A DNA stretch of 64,000 nt from contig JBBPIE010000026.1 in assembly GCA_038040485.1 (NCBI GenBank), positions 39,599 to 103,598 on the forward strand, in the 5' to 3' direction. The notes under the pieces were generated by a model. The model did no database searches. It saw only the letters and a program-made list of their open reading frames with translations, and was not told the origin of the DNA. Shown here one piece after another: positions 43,912 to 52,564 of the stretch. The stretch's first letter is position 1; each line of letters begins with the position of its first letter. This DNA comes from Onstottus_B arcticum. Lineage in GTDB: Bacteria; Acidobacteriota; Blastocatellia; UBA7656. Both the position numbers and the translations under genes were made by a program.

Positions 43912-44184
43912 CTATTGGTCAGTTTCCTGGCCAGTTTGTTGGTTTGACGGATCGTAAGGGAATAAGCGGTAGTGATGGTCCGCGATGCCGTGAGGCAATC
44001 GCCAAAAAAGAGATTTGGAGCACAGATCGAAGAGCGAAGGAACGGGTTTGTGAAAGCCAGGTCGAATCCGTTCGACTTCTATGTTAGAGAAGGAAGACCC
44101 TTCCATCGCCTCAAGGACGTTCTTTAGGTCTAAGTCGGCCGGATCTTTTCCTATCACCATCTCCATGATAGGCCGCCGTGTCAC
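43912..44184 (-). CDS. Doubtful small ORF of element 1
   Basis: 90 codons, non-ATG first codon, with internal ATGs. Natural-looking composition (LKNVLEAMEGSSFSNIEVER, FWRLPHGIADHHYRLFPY) but no recognised family. It is the only candidate gene in the 430 bp between the sigma-like gene and attachment copy B. Confidence 0.35.
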   Translation of the reverse strand: MTRRPIMEMVIGKDPADLDLKNVLEAMEGSSFSNIEVERIRPGFHKPVPSLFDLCSKSLFWRLPHGIADHHYRLFPYDPSNQQTGQETDQ

Positions 44185-44191
44185 TGGGGAC

Positions 44192-44218
44192 TACTGTAGC
44201 GGATAACGTAGCAACTAC
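44192..44218. repeat. Candidate arm-binding repeat, right end of element 1
   Basis: ACTGTAGCGGATAACGTAGC lies about 100 bp before attachment copy B. It aligns with 62525-62560 over an extended stretch (GTAGC..CTACC..CTTAGA/TTTAGA), showing that both elements have related right ends. Confidence 0.7.
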
Positions 44219-44319
44219 CTGTTTAGATTGGCTTGTACTGGTGAGTGCGTCCGAGTGCTAACCTGCTCAATCTGCTCACGTGTCCAACTTTGTGCAATCC
44301 CTTACAAAACGCTCCTCAG

Positions 44320-44361
44320 GGATTTTTAAGTCCTCTGTGTCTGCCATTCCACCACGCCGGC
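44320..44361. other. Attachment site copy B (junction of elements 1 and 2)
   Basis: 42 bp. Same as copy A except for one extra T in the T-run and C to G in CCACGCCGGC. It is the right end of element 1 and the left end of element 2. Confidence 0.92.
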
Positions 44362-44381
44362 TTATCTTTGTTATGAGCAAC

Positions 44382-44426
44382 TTACATTATGTTATCAGAG
44401 GCCACCGCCGCCAGTGTAGCGGATAC
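44382..44426 (-). pseudogene. 3' remnant of a second tyrosine integrase
   Basis: Minus-strand codons VSATLAAVASDNIM and a stop, differing from the C-terminus of the intact integrase (VSATLAAVASDSIM) by one residue. Spacing to attachment copy B (20 bp) equals that of the intact gene to copy A. Similarity ends abruptly at about 44426. Confidence 0.9.
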
Positions 44427-44713
44427 CGGTCCCGGTCAGGCCTGATCTTAACAGCAACCTTGACAGCGAGGTGTCATTGCAGCCTTCTGTGTCTATCGGC
44501 CCTGCTGAGATTTGAAAGAGATCGCTCGATAGACAAGTAGTACGGGTAGAAAGCACCAAGATTAGCAGGTTCAGGCTCAGGATGAAGCCCACTCGGAGGG
44601 ATTGCCGAACCGGACCGCCCGATCTTCCAGCACCTATGATTGGCTGAAGCATGAGATCTCGATAGAGTTGCTTCCGACAAGAAAGCGGCGATTTGGGGCC
44701 GCCGCTGAATCCT
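44427..44713. other. Integrase-deletion scar and 3' flank of the ligase gene
   Basis: Sequence after the integrase remnant shows no convincing ORF or structured RNA. It is presumably where the rest of the integrase was lost. Confidence 0.4.
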
Positions 44714-46069
44714 CTAAACCAACGTTCGGTATCGCTCAAACTTGGAGTCCCGAGGGAACGTAGTGGCTAAGGCGCAGACCTTTACAGGCGAAGAAAGAGT
44801 ATTTCGTATGTGCTCACTGATCGCCCGCAGAGTACCCTTGGAATCATCACAGCCTTTAGAGAACTCAACGAGAAGATCGAAGCTCTGCAGGCTTGTCTGC
44901 GTGATTTGAAATTCCCGAAGAGGAAATCGCGAAAATAAATCGTTGAAATGCGTAGGAGAAAACAACTCGCCCGATGCAAACCGAAAACAACGTACTCGCC
45001 GACCAGACAGCTTTCTGATTCGCCGTCCCTGAAAGCCACAAGCGCACGGTTCAGTCTCTAGTTGCGCAAGATCGCCCGTTTCATATCTCAGCAACGGCAT
45101 GCCCATATTAGATACGCTGCTCAGTACTAGCTCGCCTTCCGCGGCTTCTTTCTCCGGAGCGCCGGCGGCGCGCATAACCTCGATGAGAATCGAAGACTCG
45201 TCGATATGGAATCCCTCCTGCTGATGACACTCTGATGCAATCAGTCCGAATTCGGTCATGCCATAACCGTTTATCAGCATCGCTTGAAACAGTCCCTCTA
45301 CTTGGTTGCGAAGCGACTCTTCCAAGGCAGCTCCGCTGGAAATCAAAACATCCGGAGAGCACGGTTTGCGGAGATTGGTTCGAGCAGCATAAGAAAGAAT
45401 AACTTCGTATATGCTCGGCTTTGCGGTCATGCAAGCCGGCTGAAGCGCCTGTAGCAGCCGGAAGAGGCGTTCAATAGTTTCCGGCTTTCTTTCGTCGATA
45501 ACTACCTGAAGCAGAAAGCCTACTTCATCAGCAGGATCCGCTACGACGAAGTCTTTGCAGGAAGTATTATCCGTAACGGCGACACAGAAGATAGGCCGTT
45601 GCCCAACATCATTTGCGCCCGCAAGCGAGGCAATCTTGCGAATCGATAAAAGAAGCAAGTCGAAATAAAACTCGGGAGCATACCAGACAGCGACAGGTGG
45701 GCCCGTGGTTCCAGAGGTCTCCTTTTTCCACACCACCTCTTGCTGGAGCGATGACGAAACAAAAGCATCAGGGTCCTGGCGGATCAGGTCTTTGCAGATA
45801 AGAGGGAGTTCGGCGAGGCTCTCAATTCCCGCATAATTCCTATAGGCGCGAACCAGATGGCACAGGTCCTTTCGAAACGTCTCTAAGATATTATTCGCGA
45901 GCCGCGCTCCGTAATTGTTCGAATCGCCGGTATTCTTGAATAAACGAAATCGCTCCCGCAGCTCCTCTTCATACTTTGTCGACGCAATGAATTCTTCAAG
46001 GTCGAATGTGAAGCCGGGATAACGGCTGATAAACTCAGCTACCGTTATTCTGGAGTTGCTCATTGCCAT
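44714..46069 (-). CDS. PaaK-like AMP-dependent carboxylate ligase (ANL superfamily)
   Basis: 451 residues. Adenylation signatures: KKETSGTTGPPVAVWY (P-loop-like A3), INGYGMTEFGLIA (A5) and LLRYETGDLA (A7). A cysteine pair, PCACGFQGRR, follows as in phenylacetate-CoA ligases. The C-terminal subdomain is short, ending FERYRTLV. Probably activates an aryl or amino acid as adenylate, either for CoA thioesterification or direct amide formation. It reads away from the main operon on the other strand. Substrate unknown, presumably made or used by the cluster. Confidence 0.85.
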   Translation of the reverse strand: MAMSNSRITVAEFISRYPGFTFDLEEFIASTKYEEELRERFRLFKNTGDSNNYGARLANNILETFRKDLCHLVRAYRNYAGIESLAELPLICKDLIRQDPDAFVSSSLQQEVVWKKETSGTTGPPVAVWYAPEFYFDLLLLSIRKIASLAGANDVGQRPIFCVAVTDNTSCKDFVVADPADEVGFLLQVVIDERKPETIERLFRLLQALQPACMTAKPSIYEVILSYAARTNLRKPCSPDVLISSGAALEESLRNQVEGLFQAMLINGYGMTEFGLIASECHQQEGFHIDESSILIEVMRAAGAPEKEAAEGELVLSSVSNMGMPLLRYETGDLAQLETEPCACGFQGRRIRKLSGRRVRCFRFASGELFSPTHFNDLFSRFPLREFQITQTSLQSFDLLVEFSKGCDDSKGTLRAISEHIRNTLSSPVKVCALATTFPRDSKFERYRTLV

Positions 46070-46116
46070 TTCGCAGCTTGAAAAGAGAAGCTAGAACTTC
46101 GACTGTCGATAACTAG

Positions 46117-46210
46117 TTGATCCGGGTGGCGTGCCAGGCGGATGTCCGAGGTTTGTCACCCGCCCGACTCGCTTGATCCAGGTGGATGTTTCCGAGGCAT
46201 TCACCCATCG
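46117..46210. repeat. Two hairpin-forming direct repeats downstream of the 69-aa gene
   Basis: Two ~45-nt units begin TTGATCC(G/A)GGTGG, contain TCCGAGG in the loop and end in CACCC. Each folds (GGTGGATG against CATTCACC in the second). A third, partial GTTCCGAGGTTTG follows. They lie between the ligase gene and the small gene, both on the minus strand. Function unknown; a terminator or attenuator is possible. Confidence 0.5.
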
Positions 46211-46276
46211 GATCCCTTGGCTTGACGCAGCCGAGTTCCGAGGTTTGGCTCGTCTGCTCAAGTGTCGCGTGGCGGC

Positions 46277-46486
46277 TTAGACGACTAAGCCGTTTCTGCC
46301 GACCTTAAACGCGACCTTAGTATTAGCCAAGGTGACCTTGCCAAGAGGCTCTTCGCCTCCCAAGGACTTAACGTTCTTCAGTGCCTGAGAAAAACCCAGC
46401 TTATCAAGCACCTTCTGAACGTCCGCCTCGGAGACGCCGCTTGTCTTGGAGAGTTCGGTCACCAGTTGTGCCTTTTTCTCCTTCAT
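46277..46486 (-). CDS. 69-aa cluster protein with HU-like helical start
   Basis: Starts MKEKKAQLVTELSKTSGVSE, a helical hairpin reminiscent of the first helices of HU/IHF, but the DNA-binding arms are missing. It continues with beta-type sequence (GKVTLANTKVAFKVGRNGLV). Very few aromatics, no Cys, no carrier-protein serine motif. It could be a structural or scaffold peptide or precursor, or a small regulator; I cannot tell. ATG 46486, weak ribosome site. Confidence 0.55.
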   Translation of the reverse strand: MKEKKAQLVTELSKTSGVSEADVQKVLDKLGFSQALKNVKSLGGEEPLGKVTLANTKVAFKVGRNGLVV

Positions 46487-47036
46487 ACGGTGTTTCTACC
46501 TCCAAGTTGGATTTGACAAACGTAAGGAATGAGCGGATGAACAAACTTGGAAGGTCAGTGATACTATCGACCTCCTAATTCATGAACATCTACCCACTCT
46601 TCAAACTAGACGGAATCTACGGTCGAACCAATTCACCTTTCTTCTTTTTTTTGAGGACTCTCCTTCAGCCTTCAAGTTCTGAGAGAACATTTGAATAAAA
46701 CCGCCGGTGAATTCCGTCTACATGTAATGGCGAGGGGTAGACGAGGTTTGAAACCCAGCTCAGAGAGCGTCGAGCACAACGTAGTTGATTGTCAGGCCGT
46801 CCAGCTACTTCGGTGCCTGCGCGTCAACGAAGGCCTCTTCCGAAACGAAATGAGGGTCTAGAACGGGCGATCTTTTCAGGAGTTGACCGGACAGCACCCT
46901 CATTTCAACCGGAGCGCCGGGTCTAGCTTTTGCGGCTTGGGTCTTAGCCTGATTTCTCAACTTTGTCCTCGCCGATTACTGACTATCGCATCGCGGACGA
47001 CCATTCGTGACTGTGAACGCCGGAGAACTCAAGAAT
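46487..47036. promoter_or_regulatory. Divergent 550-bp control region of the biosynthetic operon
   Basis: Lies between the minus-strand 69-aa gene and the + strand operon. It holds TAGACGGAAT (~46608) with its complement ATTCCGTCTA (~46711), and CAATTCACC (~46630) with GGTGAATT (~46706), so a ~110-nt segment can fold on itself. An oligo-T run (CTTCTTTTTTTTGAGG) lies in the loop. I cannot assign exact promoter boxes. No ORF is convincing here. Confidence 0.45.
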
Positions 47037-47804
47037 ATGAAGGCTACGACAAGGGGGGAGCCCTCGTTGTCCCTTGCTCCGTCGGGCTGGCGGCTTTTTA
47101 GGCAGGTGTTCCCGGATCCCTCCCGCGAGGCAGCCGAAAAATGGATCGATGAAGTCGCGCTCAGGGCGGAACAGGATTCCGGGCTAGAACCGGAATTTGA
47201 ACCGCTGCTGCTCGATGGTCGGTTGGCCGCCCGGAAACTCCGCAGACTTTTTTGGAATGATGAGCCGTTCTGGACCGAGCTGTTTCAGCGCTGCGACCTT
47301 CTTGAACTTGGCGCCTCCTTTCTCGCAGGCGCGCCGGCGCTCATCTATCACGCTGCGTTCTTAAAGACGCGAATGGTCGGCAGCAAAGTCGCCCTGCATC
47401 AGGACCAGGCACTCTGGAACCATGACTATCCGGGCGCGGTAAGCATGTGGGTCGCGCTTACAGATTGCGACGAGGGAAATGGGTGCCTGGAGTTGTGCCC
47501 TGAATCACATCACAGAGGGCTGGTTCCGCATCAGTGGGATTCTATGTATGCCTGGCATCCTTGCATCTCGCCACAAACCAATAACATTCCCGTGCCTCAG
47601 AAGGTTCCGATGCAAGCCGGCGATGTATTGGTATGGCATCGATATATGGTTCACGGGAGCGGGCGCAATTGTTCGTCGAGCGACCGCAAGGGGATGGTCC
47701 TGGTTTTCGCAAATGCAGCGGAACCGAACTTCACGGCAAGAGACACCTACAAAGTGAGGCCTTTTTCCGCGCTTCGATGCGGTGATCCTCAGAGGGTGAA
47801 ATAA
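47037..47804 (+). CDS. PhyH-family Fe(II)/2-oxoglutarate dioxygenase
   Basis: 255 residues from ATG 47037 (GGAG 11 nt upstream; GTG 47007 is an alternative). The HxD half of the facial triad is in ALHQDQALWNHDYPG, the distal His in VWHRYMVHGSG, and the 2OG-binding Arg follows in the SSSDRKGMVLVFAN strand. PhyH enzymes hydroxylate or desaturate small molecules. First gene of the operon; its stop TAA is followed directly by the ATG of the diiron oxidase gene. Confidence 0.88.
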   Translation: MKATTRGEPSLSLAPSGWRLFRQVFPDPSREAAEKWIDEVALRAEQDSGLEPEFEPLLLDGRLAARKLRRLFWNDEPFWTELFQRCDLLELGASFLAGAPALIYHAAFLKTRMVGSKVALHQDQALWNHDYPGAVSMWVALTDCDEGNGCLELCPESHHRGLVPHQWDSMYAWHPCISPQTNNIPVPQKVPMQAGDVLVWHRYMVHGSGRNCSSSDRKGMVLVFANAAEPNFTARDTYKVRPFSALRCGDPQRVK

Positions 47805-48626
47805 ATGCCTCTGCCTGAACATGATTACGATTGGCAAAGAGAGGAAAGATACTCAAAAGCCGAGCTTTTCGCGATCATCGATCGCGTAGCGGAAGACAAT
47901 TTTTATGGGTACTCGCATCCGTTGGGGCAAAAGCTTCTTGCCGGAGATATGACTCCTGAGCAGCTTCGGTTTCTTGCCACCCAGGAGTATCCCTACTATG
48001 CATCGACTACCTGGTGGAATGCCTTCAAGCTCGCGAAGAGTGACGATCTCGAGCAACAGCGGCTTCTTCATGGCCCGCTGTTAGACGAGCTTGGCACTGA
48101 CTTGGTGGAAGAGGAAGGGCTTCCCGCTCATGCCGAACTGTTTCTGGAGTATTGCGAGGGAATCGGGCTCACAAGAAAAGAGATTCAAAACGCCGAGCTT
48201 GTGCCAGGGGTTGTATTAGCAGTCACGGAATTGTTGCGGATTGCTCGCGAAAGACCGCAGTTCGAATTTCTTGCTTGTAGCAATCTTGTCATAGAAACAA
48301 TGCGTCCCCTCTTCTACCAAAAGCTGCTTGAAGTATTCGCCGCGAAGTACAGATGGGTTCCCCGATCCGGCCTCAGGTTTTATGAGGTGCATGCTACGCA
48401 CGATGCAAGCCACACCTCGATAGGCCGGAAGGTGGTTTCATCCTACATATCCTCCAAGCGAGACCAGGACGCTATCTTTTCGGCGGTGCTCCGCAGCCTG
48501 TGCTTGCGCCAGGTGATGTACGACGGCATCTTCGCGGCAATCAATGACCAGGATAGGATGAAGCTAAAGCCATGGCCGAATTTTCCCCGAGAACCGTGGC
48601 CTCGGCCTCTCAACGTGGAAGGATAA
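47805..48626 (+). CDS. Heme-oxygenase-like diiron oxidase (CADD/PqqC/TenA superfamily)
   Basis: 273 residues. Fold landmarks: YGYSHPLGQKLLAGDMTPEQ and a TQEYPYYASTTWW helix. All six expected metal ligands can be placed: Glu in DLVEEEG (~102), His109 (AHAELF), Glu164 (VIETM), and the diagnostic H-x3-D-x2-H at His196/Asp200/His203 (VHATHDASH). Known relatives (CADD, UndA, SznF, BesC) cleave C-C bonds or oxygenate amines using two irons. CADD makes p-aminobenzoate in Chlamydia, notable beside a PabAB fusion. Reaction here unknown. Confidence 0.83.
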   Translation: MPLPEHDYDWQREERYSKAELFAIIDRVAEDNFYGYSHPLGQKLLAGDMTPEQLRFLATQEYPYYASTTWWNAFKLAKSDDLEQQRLLHGPLLDELGTDLVEEEGLPAHAELFLEYCEGIGLTRKEIQNAELVPGVVLAVTELLRIARERPQFEFLACSNLVIETMRPLFYQKLLEVFAAKYRWVPRSGLRFYEVHATHDASHTSIGRKVVSSYISSKRDQDAIFSAVLRSLCLRQVMYDGIFAAINDQDRMKLKPWPNFPREPWPRPLNVEG

Positions 48627-48630
48627 AGTG

Positions 48631-50019
48631 ATGGCTGCTCCCAGGCCAATTCGTATCATTGACGCCACTCTAAGAGAAGGTTGCCAGGCGCCCGGCGTGA
48701 GCTTCGACGCAGAACGGTCGGTTGAAATTGCGCGAGCATTATCGCGCCTTGGCGTCGATGCGGTTGAATGCGGCCACCCGGCTGCATCGGCCTCAGAAAT
48801 GGAAAGAGTTCGGCGGGTCGCACACTTGGGCCTCGACTGCCCCGTGTTGACTCATGCGCGTGCCTGCGTCGATGACGTGAACGCGGCTGCGGAATCCGGA
48901 GCCGGGTGGGTCGGAATCTTTTTAGGCATCAACGAAGTAACACGCCGGGCGCGAGTGCCAGGCATGTCGATCGCGCAGATACTGGACCGCATTACGGCAG
49001 CTATAAAGCAGGCGCGCGGGCTTGGGCTGCGCGTGCGCTACACACTTGAAGACTCTTCCCGAACCGATGAAAGCTTGATGATTCAAGCTTTTCGCGCTGC
49101 CGCAAGCGCAGGGGCCGATCGCATCTGCTTTGCCGATACGGTCGGCATTGCAGAACCTGACTTGATTGCTTCCCGAGTCCGCAGTGTGAAAAGCGAACTC
49201 CCGGACACTGAGTTGGAACTCCATCTGCACGACGATCGCGGCTTAGCTATGGCAAACGCTCTCGCGGCGTTGGACGCCGGCGCGGACTGGATTTCAACCT
49301 CTGTTAATGGGCTTGGAGAGCGAGCCGGCATATTGGATTTGTGTCTCCTGCTTTCAAACTTGAGCCATCGCGGGGTACGTCCGCTTCTTGCAGGCACGGG
49401 CCTCCTCGATCTCAGCACCCGCGTTGCCGCATACGCGCGAGCCCCCGTCGATCATCGTCGTCCCGTTACCGGGCGCGATGCCTTCACCCATACCGCACGC
49501 CTTCACGTCAAAGCCGTCAACCGCGATGAATCGGCATATAGTTGGATTTCTCCGTGCGTAGTCGGCAGACAGAATGCCACCGCAAACTGTGGCTCGTCTC
49601 ACAGCCTCGGGCAGTTGTTCCTCTCACCGTTGCTCATCTCTGCTGTTGAGCTAAGGCATCATCGGGAGGGCCCGGGAACTCGTTACGTTATGGTTGATGA
49701 CCGGTTGGTTCAAGACTGTAGGCAATACTGCATCGCGAGGGAAATCCCCCAGATCAATGAACCTTTTTCATCGCACATAGATCCGCATGTTCACACCGTA
49801 GACAGTCTGTTCATGTTCCTCGGCTATGAACCCGGGCTCACCGGTCTATCGGTTGAGGTTTCGCTCGGAGATGTAGTCAAGCAGTTGAGAAGCCCCGCCA
49901 GCGTATTCATCCCCGCCGGAACGAAACACACCTATCGAATCCTTCAAGGCCGCGGCATATTCATCAACCATGTCCTGGCAGGTCTTTACAATGAGAGTCT
50001 GCTTGACTCTCCGGAGTGA
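48631..50019 (+). CDS. DRE-TIM acyltransferase (homocitrate/isopropylmalate synthase-like) fused to a cupin-like domain
   Basis: 462 residues from ATG 48631 (GGAAGGA upstream; GTG 48628 adjacent). The TIM barrel opens with IIDATLREGCQAPGV (normally DTTLRDGEQ) and has the metal HxH in LELHLHDDRGLAMANALAA and STSVNGLGERAG. Instead of the usual regulatory domain, residues ~330-450 look like a cupin (HIDPHVHTVDSLFMFLG, SVFIPAGTKHTYRILQGR). Such enzymes condense acetyl-CoA with a 2-oxo acid, extending its chain. A role on an aryl-pyruvate analogue is inferred. Confidence 0.85.
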   Translation: MAAPRPIRIIDATLREGCQAPGVSFDAERSVEIARALSRLGVDAVECGHPAASASEMERVRRVAHLGLDCPVLTHARACVDDVNAAAESGAGWVGIFLGINEVTRRARVPGMSIAQILDRITAAIKQARGLGLRVRYTLEDSSRTDESLMIQAFRAAASAGADRICFADTVGIAEPDLIASRVRSVKSELPDTELELHLHDDRGLAMANALAALDAGADWISTSVNGLGERAGILDLCLLLSNLSHRGVRPLLAGTGLLDLSTRVAAYARAPVDHRRPVTGRDAFTHTARLHVKAVNRDESAYSWISPCVVGRQNATANCGSSHSLGQLFLSPLLISAVELRHHREGPGTRYVMVDDRLVQDCRQYCIAREIPQINEPFSSHIDPHVHTVDSLFMFLGYEPGLTGLSVEVSLGDVVKQLRSPASVFIPAGTKHTYRILQGRGIFINHVLAGLYNESLLDSPE

Positions 50020-50021
50020 TT

Positions 50022-50813
50022 ATGACGGATGGCAAAGATCCGAAATCGAGAGCATGGGATCTCGTCGGCGGGATGTTCTGGAGACTGGGACGGGAGTCCG
50101 CCCGCCCGAGCCGCGCCGAAATCGAATTGTTCTTGAAGGACATTAATAGCAGATCAACGTGTTGCATCATCGGTGCCACCACTAAGGAACTCATTGAGAC
50201 TGCCATAGAGCGCCGAATGGAGGTAACCGTGATGGATTTTTCGGAAGCGACACTTGAAGACCTCAAAGGCGATATGGCCGCGAAGGAGTATGAGAGCCTT
50301 TGCATTGATGTGCTGTCACCTATTCCTCAATACCTGCTCAAGAAGCAACGTTTCATACTTTCGGATCGTCTTGTGAACCGCTTCACGCGAAAGGATGTGC
50401 CCAATTTTCTGCGAAACGCACTAGCGGTGCTCGCGAAGGCTGGAGAACTACGGATAACCGTAAAGCTGGGTCTTTATCCCATGGACATCGCTTTGATAGA
50501 AGAGGGGCGGTCGCGAGGCACGCTAAAGCAATTCTATGACGAGGAAACTCGGACGTTGGACTACGCGGAGGCTCGCGCCGAGTTGGAAACTCGCCTCCTC
50601 CCGCATGGCCGAATACCGCGAGACGTGCTCTTGCAGTGGTATCAGGGCCGCGGAAAGGAGAGTCGTTTCACGGATGAAGACATTCAAAACATGCTGGCTG
50701 CGGCTCAGCATCATGGGCGGTCATTCACTAGAATAGATCGACAGGTGTGCCCGGATGCTCCGAATACCATCCTGTACTCCGCTTACTCAGATATCCGAGA
50801 ATCTTCGAGGTAA
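50022..50813 (+). CDS. Putative SAM-dependent methyltransferase, divergent
   Basis: 263 residues. ATG 50022, or GTG 50016 overlapping the upstream stop. A Rossmann-like pattern is visible (STCCIIGATTKELIETAIER, MEVTVMDFSEATLEDLKG, VLSPIPQYLLKKQRFILSDR, then LRNALAVLAKAGELRITVKL). The glycine motif is degenerate (IGATT rather than GxGxG), so SAM binding is likely but not proven. It lies tightly between the acyltransferase and the AsnB-like gene (5-bp gap). Confidence 0.65.
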   Translation: MTDGKDPKSRAWDLVGGMFWRLGRESARPSRAEIELFLKDINSRSTCCIIGATTKELIETAIERRMEVTVMDFSEATLEDLKGDMAAKEYESLCIDVLSPIPQYLLKKQRFILSDRLVNRFTRKDVPNFLRNALAVLAKAGELRITVKLGLYPMDIALIEEGRSRGTLKQFYDEETRTLDYAEARAELETRLLPHGRIPRDVLLQWYQGRGKESRFTDEDIQNMLAAAQHHGRSFTRIDRQVCPDAPNTILYSAYSDIRESSR

Positions 50814-50818
50814 TTGCG

Positions 50819-52564
50819 ATGTGTGGAATAGCCGGCGCAGTCGGGTTTACCGATGCATCACGCATCACGAGGGAAATGCTGGCGGCGATCGCTCATCGAG
50901 GGCCCGACGGTAAAGGCTTTATCGATTCCGATGACCGCTCGCTTGGAATGTGCCGCCTTCGCATTCGGGGAGACGCCTCGCTTCAAGTCCCGATCTGGAA
51001 TGAGACGGCCGGAGGGTGGGTCGCTTACAACGGCGAGGTTTACGGGGCCCGGGAGACAGAGGGGACGCGAATCCCAGCGCCGTCAGATAGCGCCGGCGAG
51101 GTTGACCTGATTTATTCGGCGGCCAATGGCGGCGCTGCTCTCGACGGCATGTACGCTACGGCCTTGATCTCATCGCACGCAGACACGATAGAGTTGCGCC
51201 GCGACGCTTTTGGGATAAAGCCCTTATTCTGGCGGCGCCTGCCGACTGGGAACCTGTTTGCGTCCGAGCTCACACCTCTGAAGCTTGTAACGGATCATCC
51301 GTCGAGTATTCGCCAAAGCGCGATTGCGGAACTCCTGGCATTTGGACGCAACCTGGGAGACAAGACGATTTATGATGACGTTCACAGCGTTCCACCGGGA
51401 GGATCGCTTCTTTTGAGTCGTGATGGAATTGAGCGGTACTCGCCGGACCCGGCGACCGTTGATGCTCCCAATGCCTTTGCGGCGGATCTGAGAGAGAGCT
51501 TGAGGCATTCCATTGAAAGGTGCCTGATTTCAGACCGCCCGGTCGGTTTAGCTTTGAGCGGTGGCCTTGATTCCACAATAATAGCGCACGATCTGAATTC
51601 CATTGGGGTCGAAGGCATCACAACCGTGAGTGTGCGGATTCCCGGCGTAACGGATGGGTTGAGCGACCTGGGGCGGCTTGGGTTTACTTCGGGCGGAGCT
51701 TGGACAACGTGGCGCCACAAGGTAGTCACGTTCTCTCCGTCGGACTTTCAGACGATGATGGATCGGGCCGTCATAACCCTCGGACAACCAACGAGGCTGA
51801 CAAGTGCGCCTCTGTATCTTTTGCTCGCTCAAGCGGCGAGCGAGGCAGGCATAGTAGTTTTACTAACAGGGGAAGGCGCGGACGAATTGTTGAGCGGTTA
51901 TGCCAGCTATTTGGGCTGGCGAGACGGAGCGGCACGGCTGAACGGGTGGCGCCGCCTCCTGGATTTCGCTTTTCCATCGAGTCGCCGCTCCTGGGTAGTT
52001 CGCCTCCTCGGCCCCGAGGCTTGCAGCATTTGCGAGAGCCGATTCCAGGACGCTTACGAGATTACCGAAGACATGGAGCCGTTTCAAGCCCTGCGCCATT
52101 TGGAAAAATCGCTCAGCCTGGAGCCCTTGCTGATTCGAATGGACCACTGTCTGATGCGATTCGGAGTCGAAGGCCGAACTCCATACCTTCACGGAGACGT
52201 TCCGGCGGTTTGCGCCACATTTGGCGAACGCGCGCTCCTGAGCGGAGATACGACGAAACTTGCTTTGCGAACGGCTTACAGCGATGCGCTCGCGGGCAGC
52301 GGCAACTTATTTCCCAAGCGGGCGTTTCGCCTGCCGATTGCCACTTGGTTTTCTACATGCTTGTCGGGTTGGATATCGGAGCGTTTGCGGGATCGTATGG
52401 GAGAGATCGAGGAATTCGGACTGAGGCCTGACGGCGTAAATGCGTTGCTCGATGCGACGCTTTCAGGCGATGCTGAAGCGTCCTCGCTTTGTTTCGCGGT
52501 GTTGAGCCTGCTGCCTTGGAAGGACCATTGCTTCCAGGCCTCAGAGGCATTGCATGAGTTTTGA
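50819..52564 (+). CDS. Asparagine synthetase B-like glutamine amidotransferase
   Basis: 581 residues. ATG 50819 makes Cys2 the N-terminal nucleophile (MCGIAGAVGF); GAGGT precedes. The Ntn domain has HRGPDGKGF and YNGEVYG. The synthetase domain has the PP-loop LALSGGLDSTII and TGEGADELLSGY. Several loops differ from housekeeping AsnB (an expanded GRLGFTSGGAWTTWRHKV region), as in cluster-borne amide synthetases. Could amidate a carboxylate of the product or form an internal amide. Ends 11 nt into the next gene. Confidence 0.88.
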   Translation: MCGIAGAVGFTDASRITREMLAAIAHRGPDGKGFIDSDDRSLGMCRLRIRGDASLQVPIWNETAGGWVAYNGEVYGARETEGTRIPAPSDSAGEVDLIYSAANGGAALDGMYATALISSHADTIELRRDAFGIKPLFWRRLPTGNLFASELTPLKLVTDHPSSIRQSAIAELLAFGRNLGDKTIYDDVHSVPPGGSLLLSRDGIERYSPDPATVDAPNAFAADLRESLRHSIERCLISDRPVGLALSGGLDSTIIAHDLNSIGVEGITTVSVRIPGVTDGLSDLGRLGFTSGGAWTTWRHKVVTFSPSDFQTMMDRAVITLGQPTRLTSAPLYLLLAQAASEAGIVVLLTGEGADELLSGYASYLGWRDGAARLNGWRRLLDFAFPSSRRSWVVRLLGPEACSICESRFQDAYEITEDMEPFQALRHLEKSLSLEPLLIRMDHCLMRFGVEGRTPYLHGDVPAVCATFGERALLSGDTTKLALRTAYSDALAGSGNLFPKRAFRLPIATWFSTCLSGWISERLRDRMGEIEEFGLRPDGVNALLDATLSGDAEASSLCFAVLSLLPWKDHCFQASEALHEF

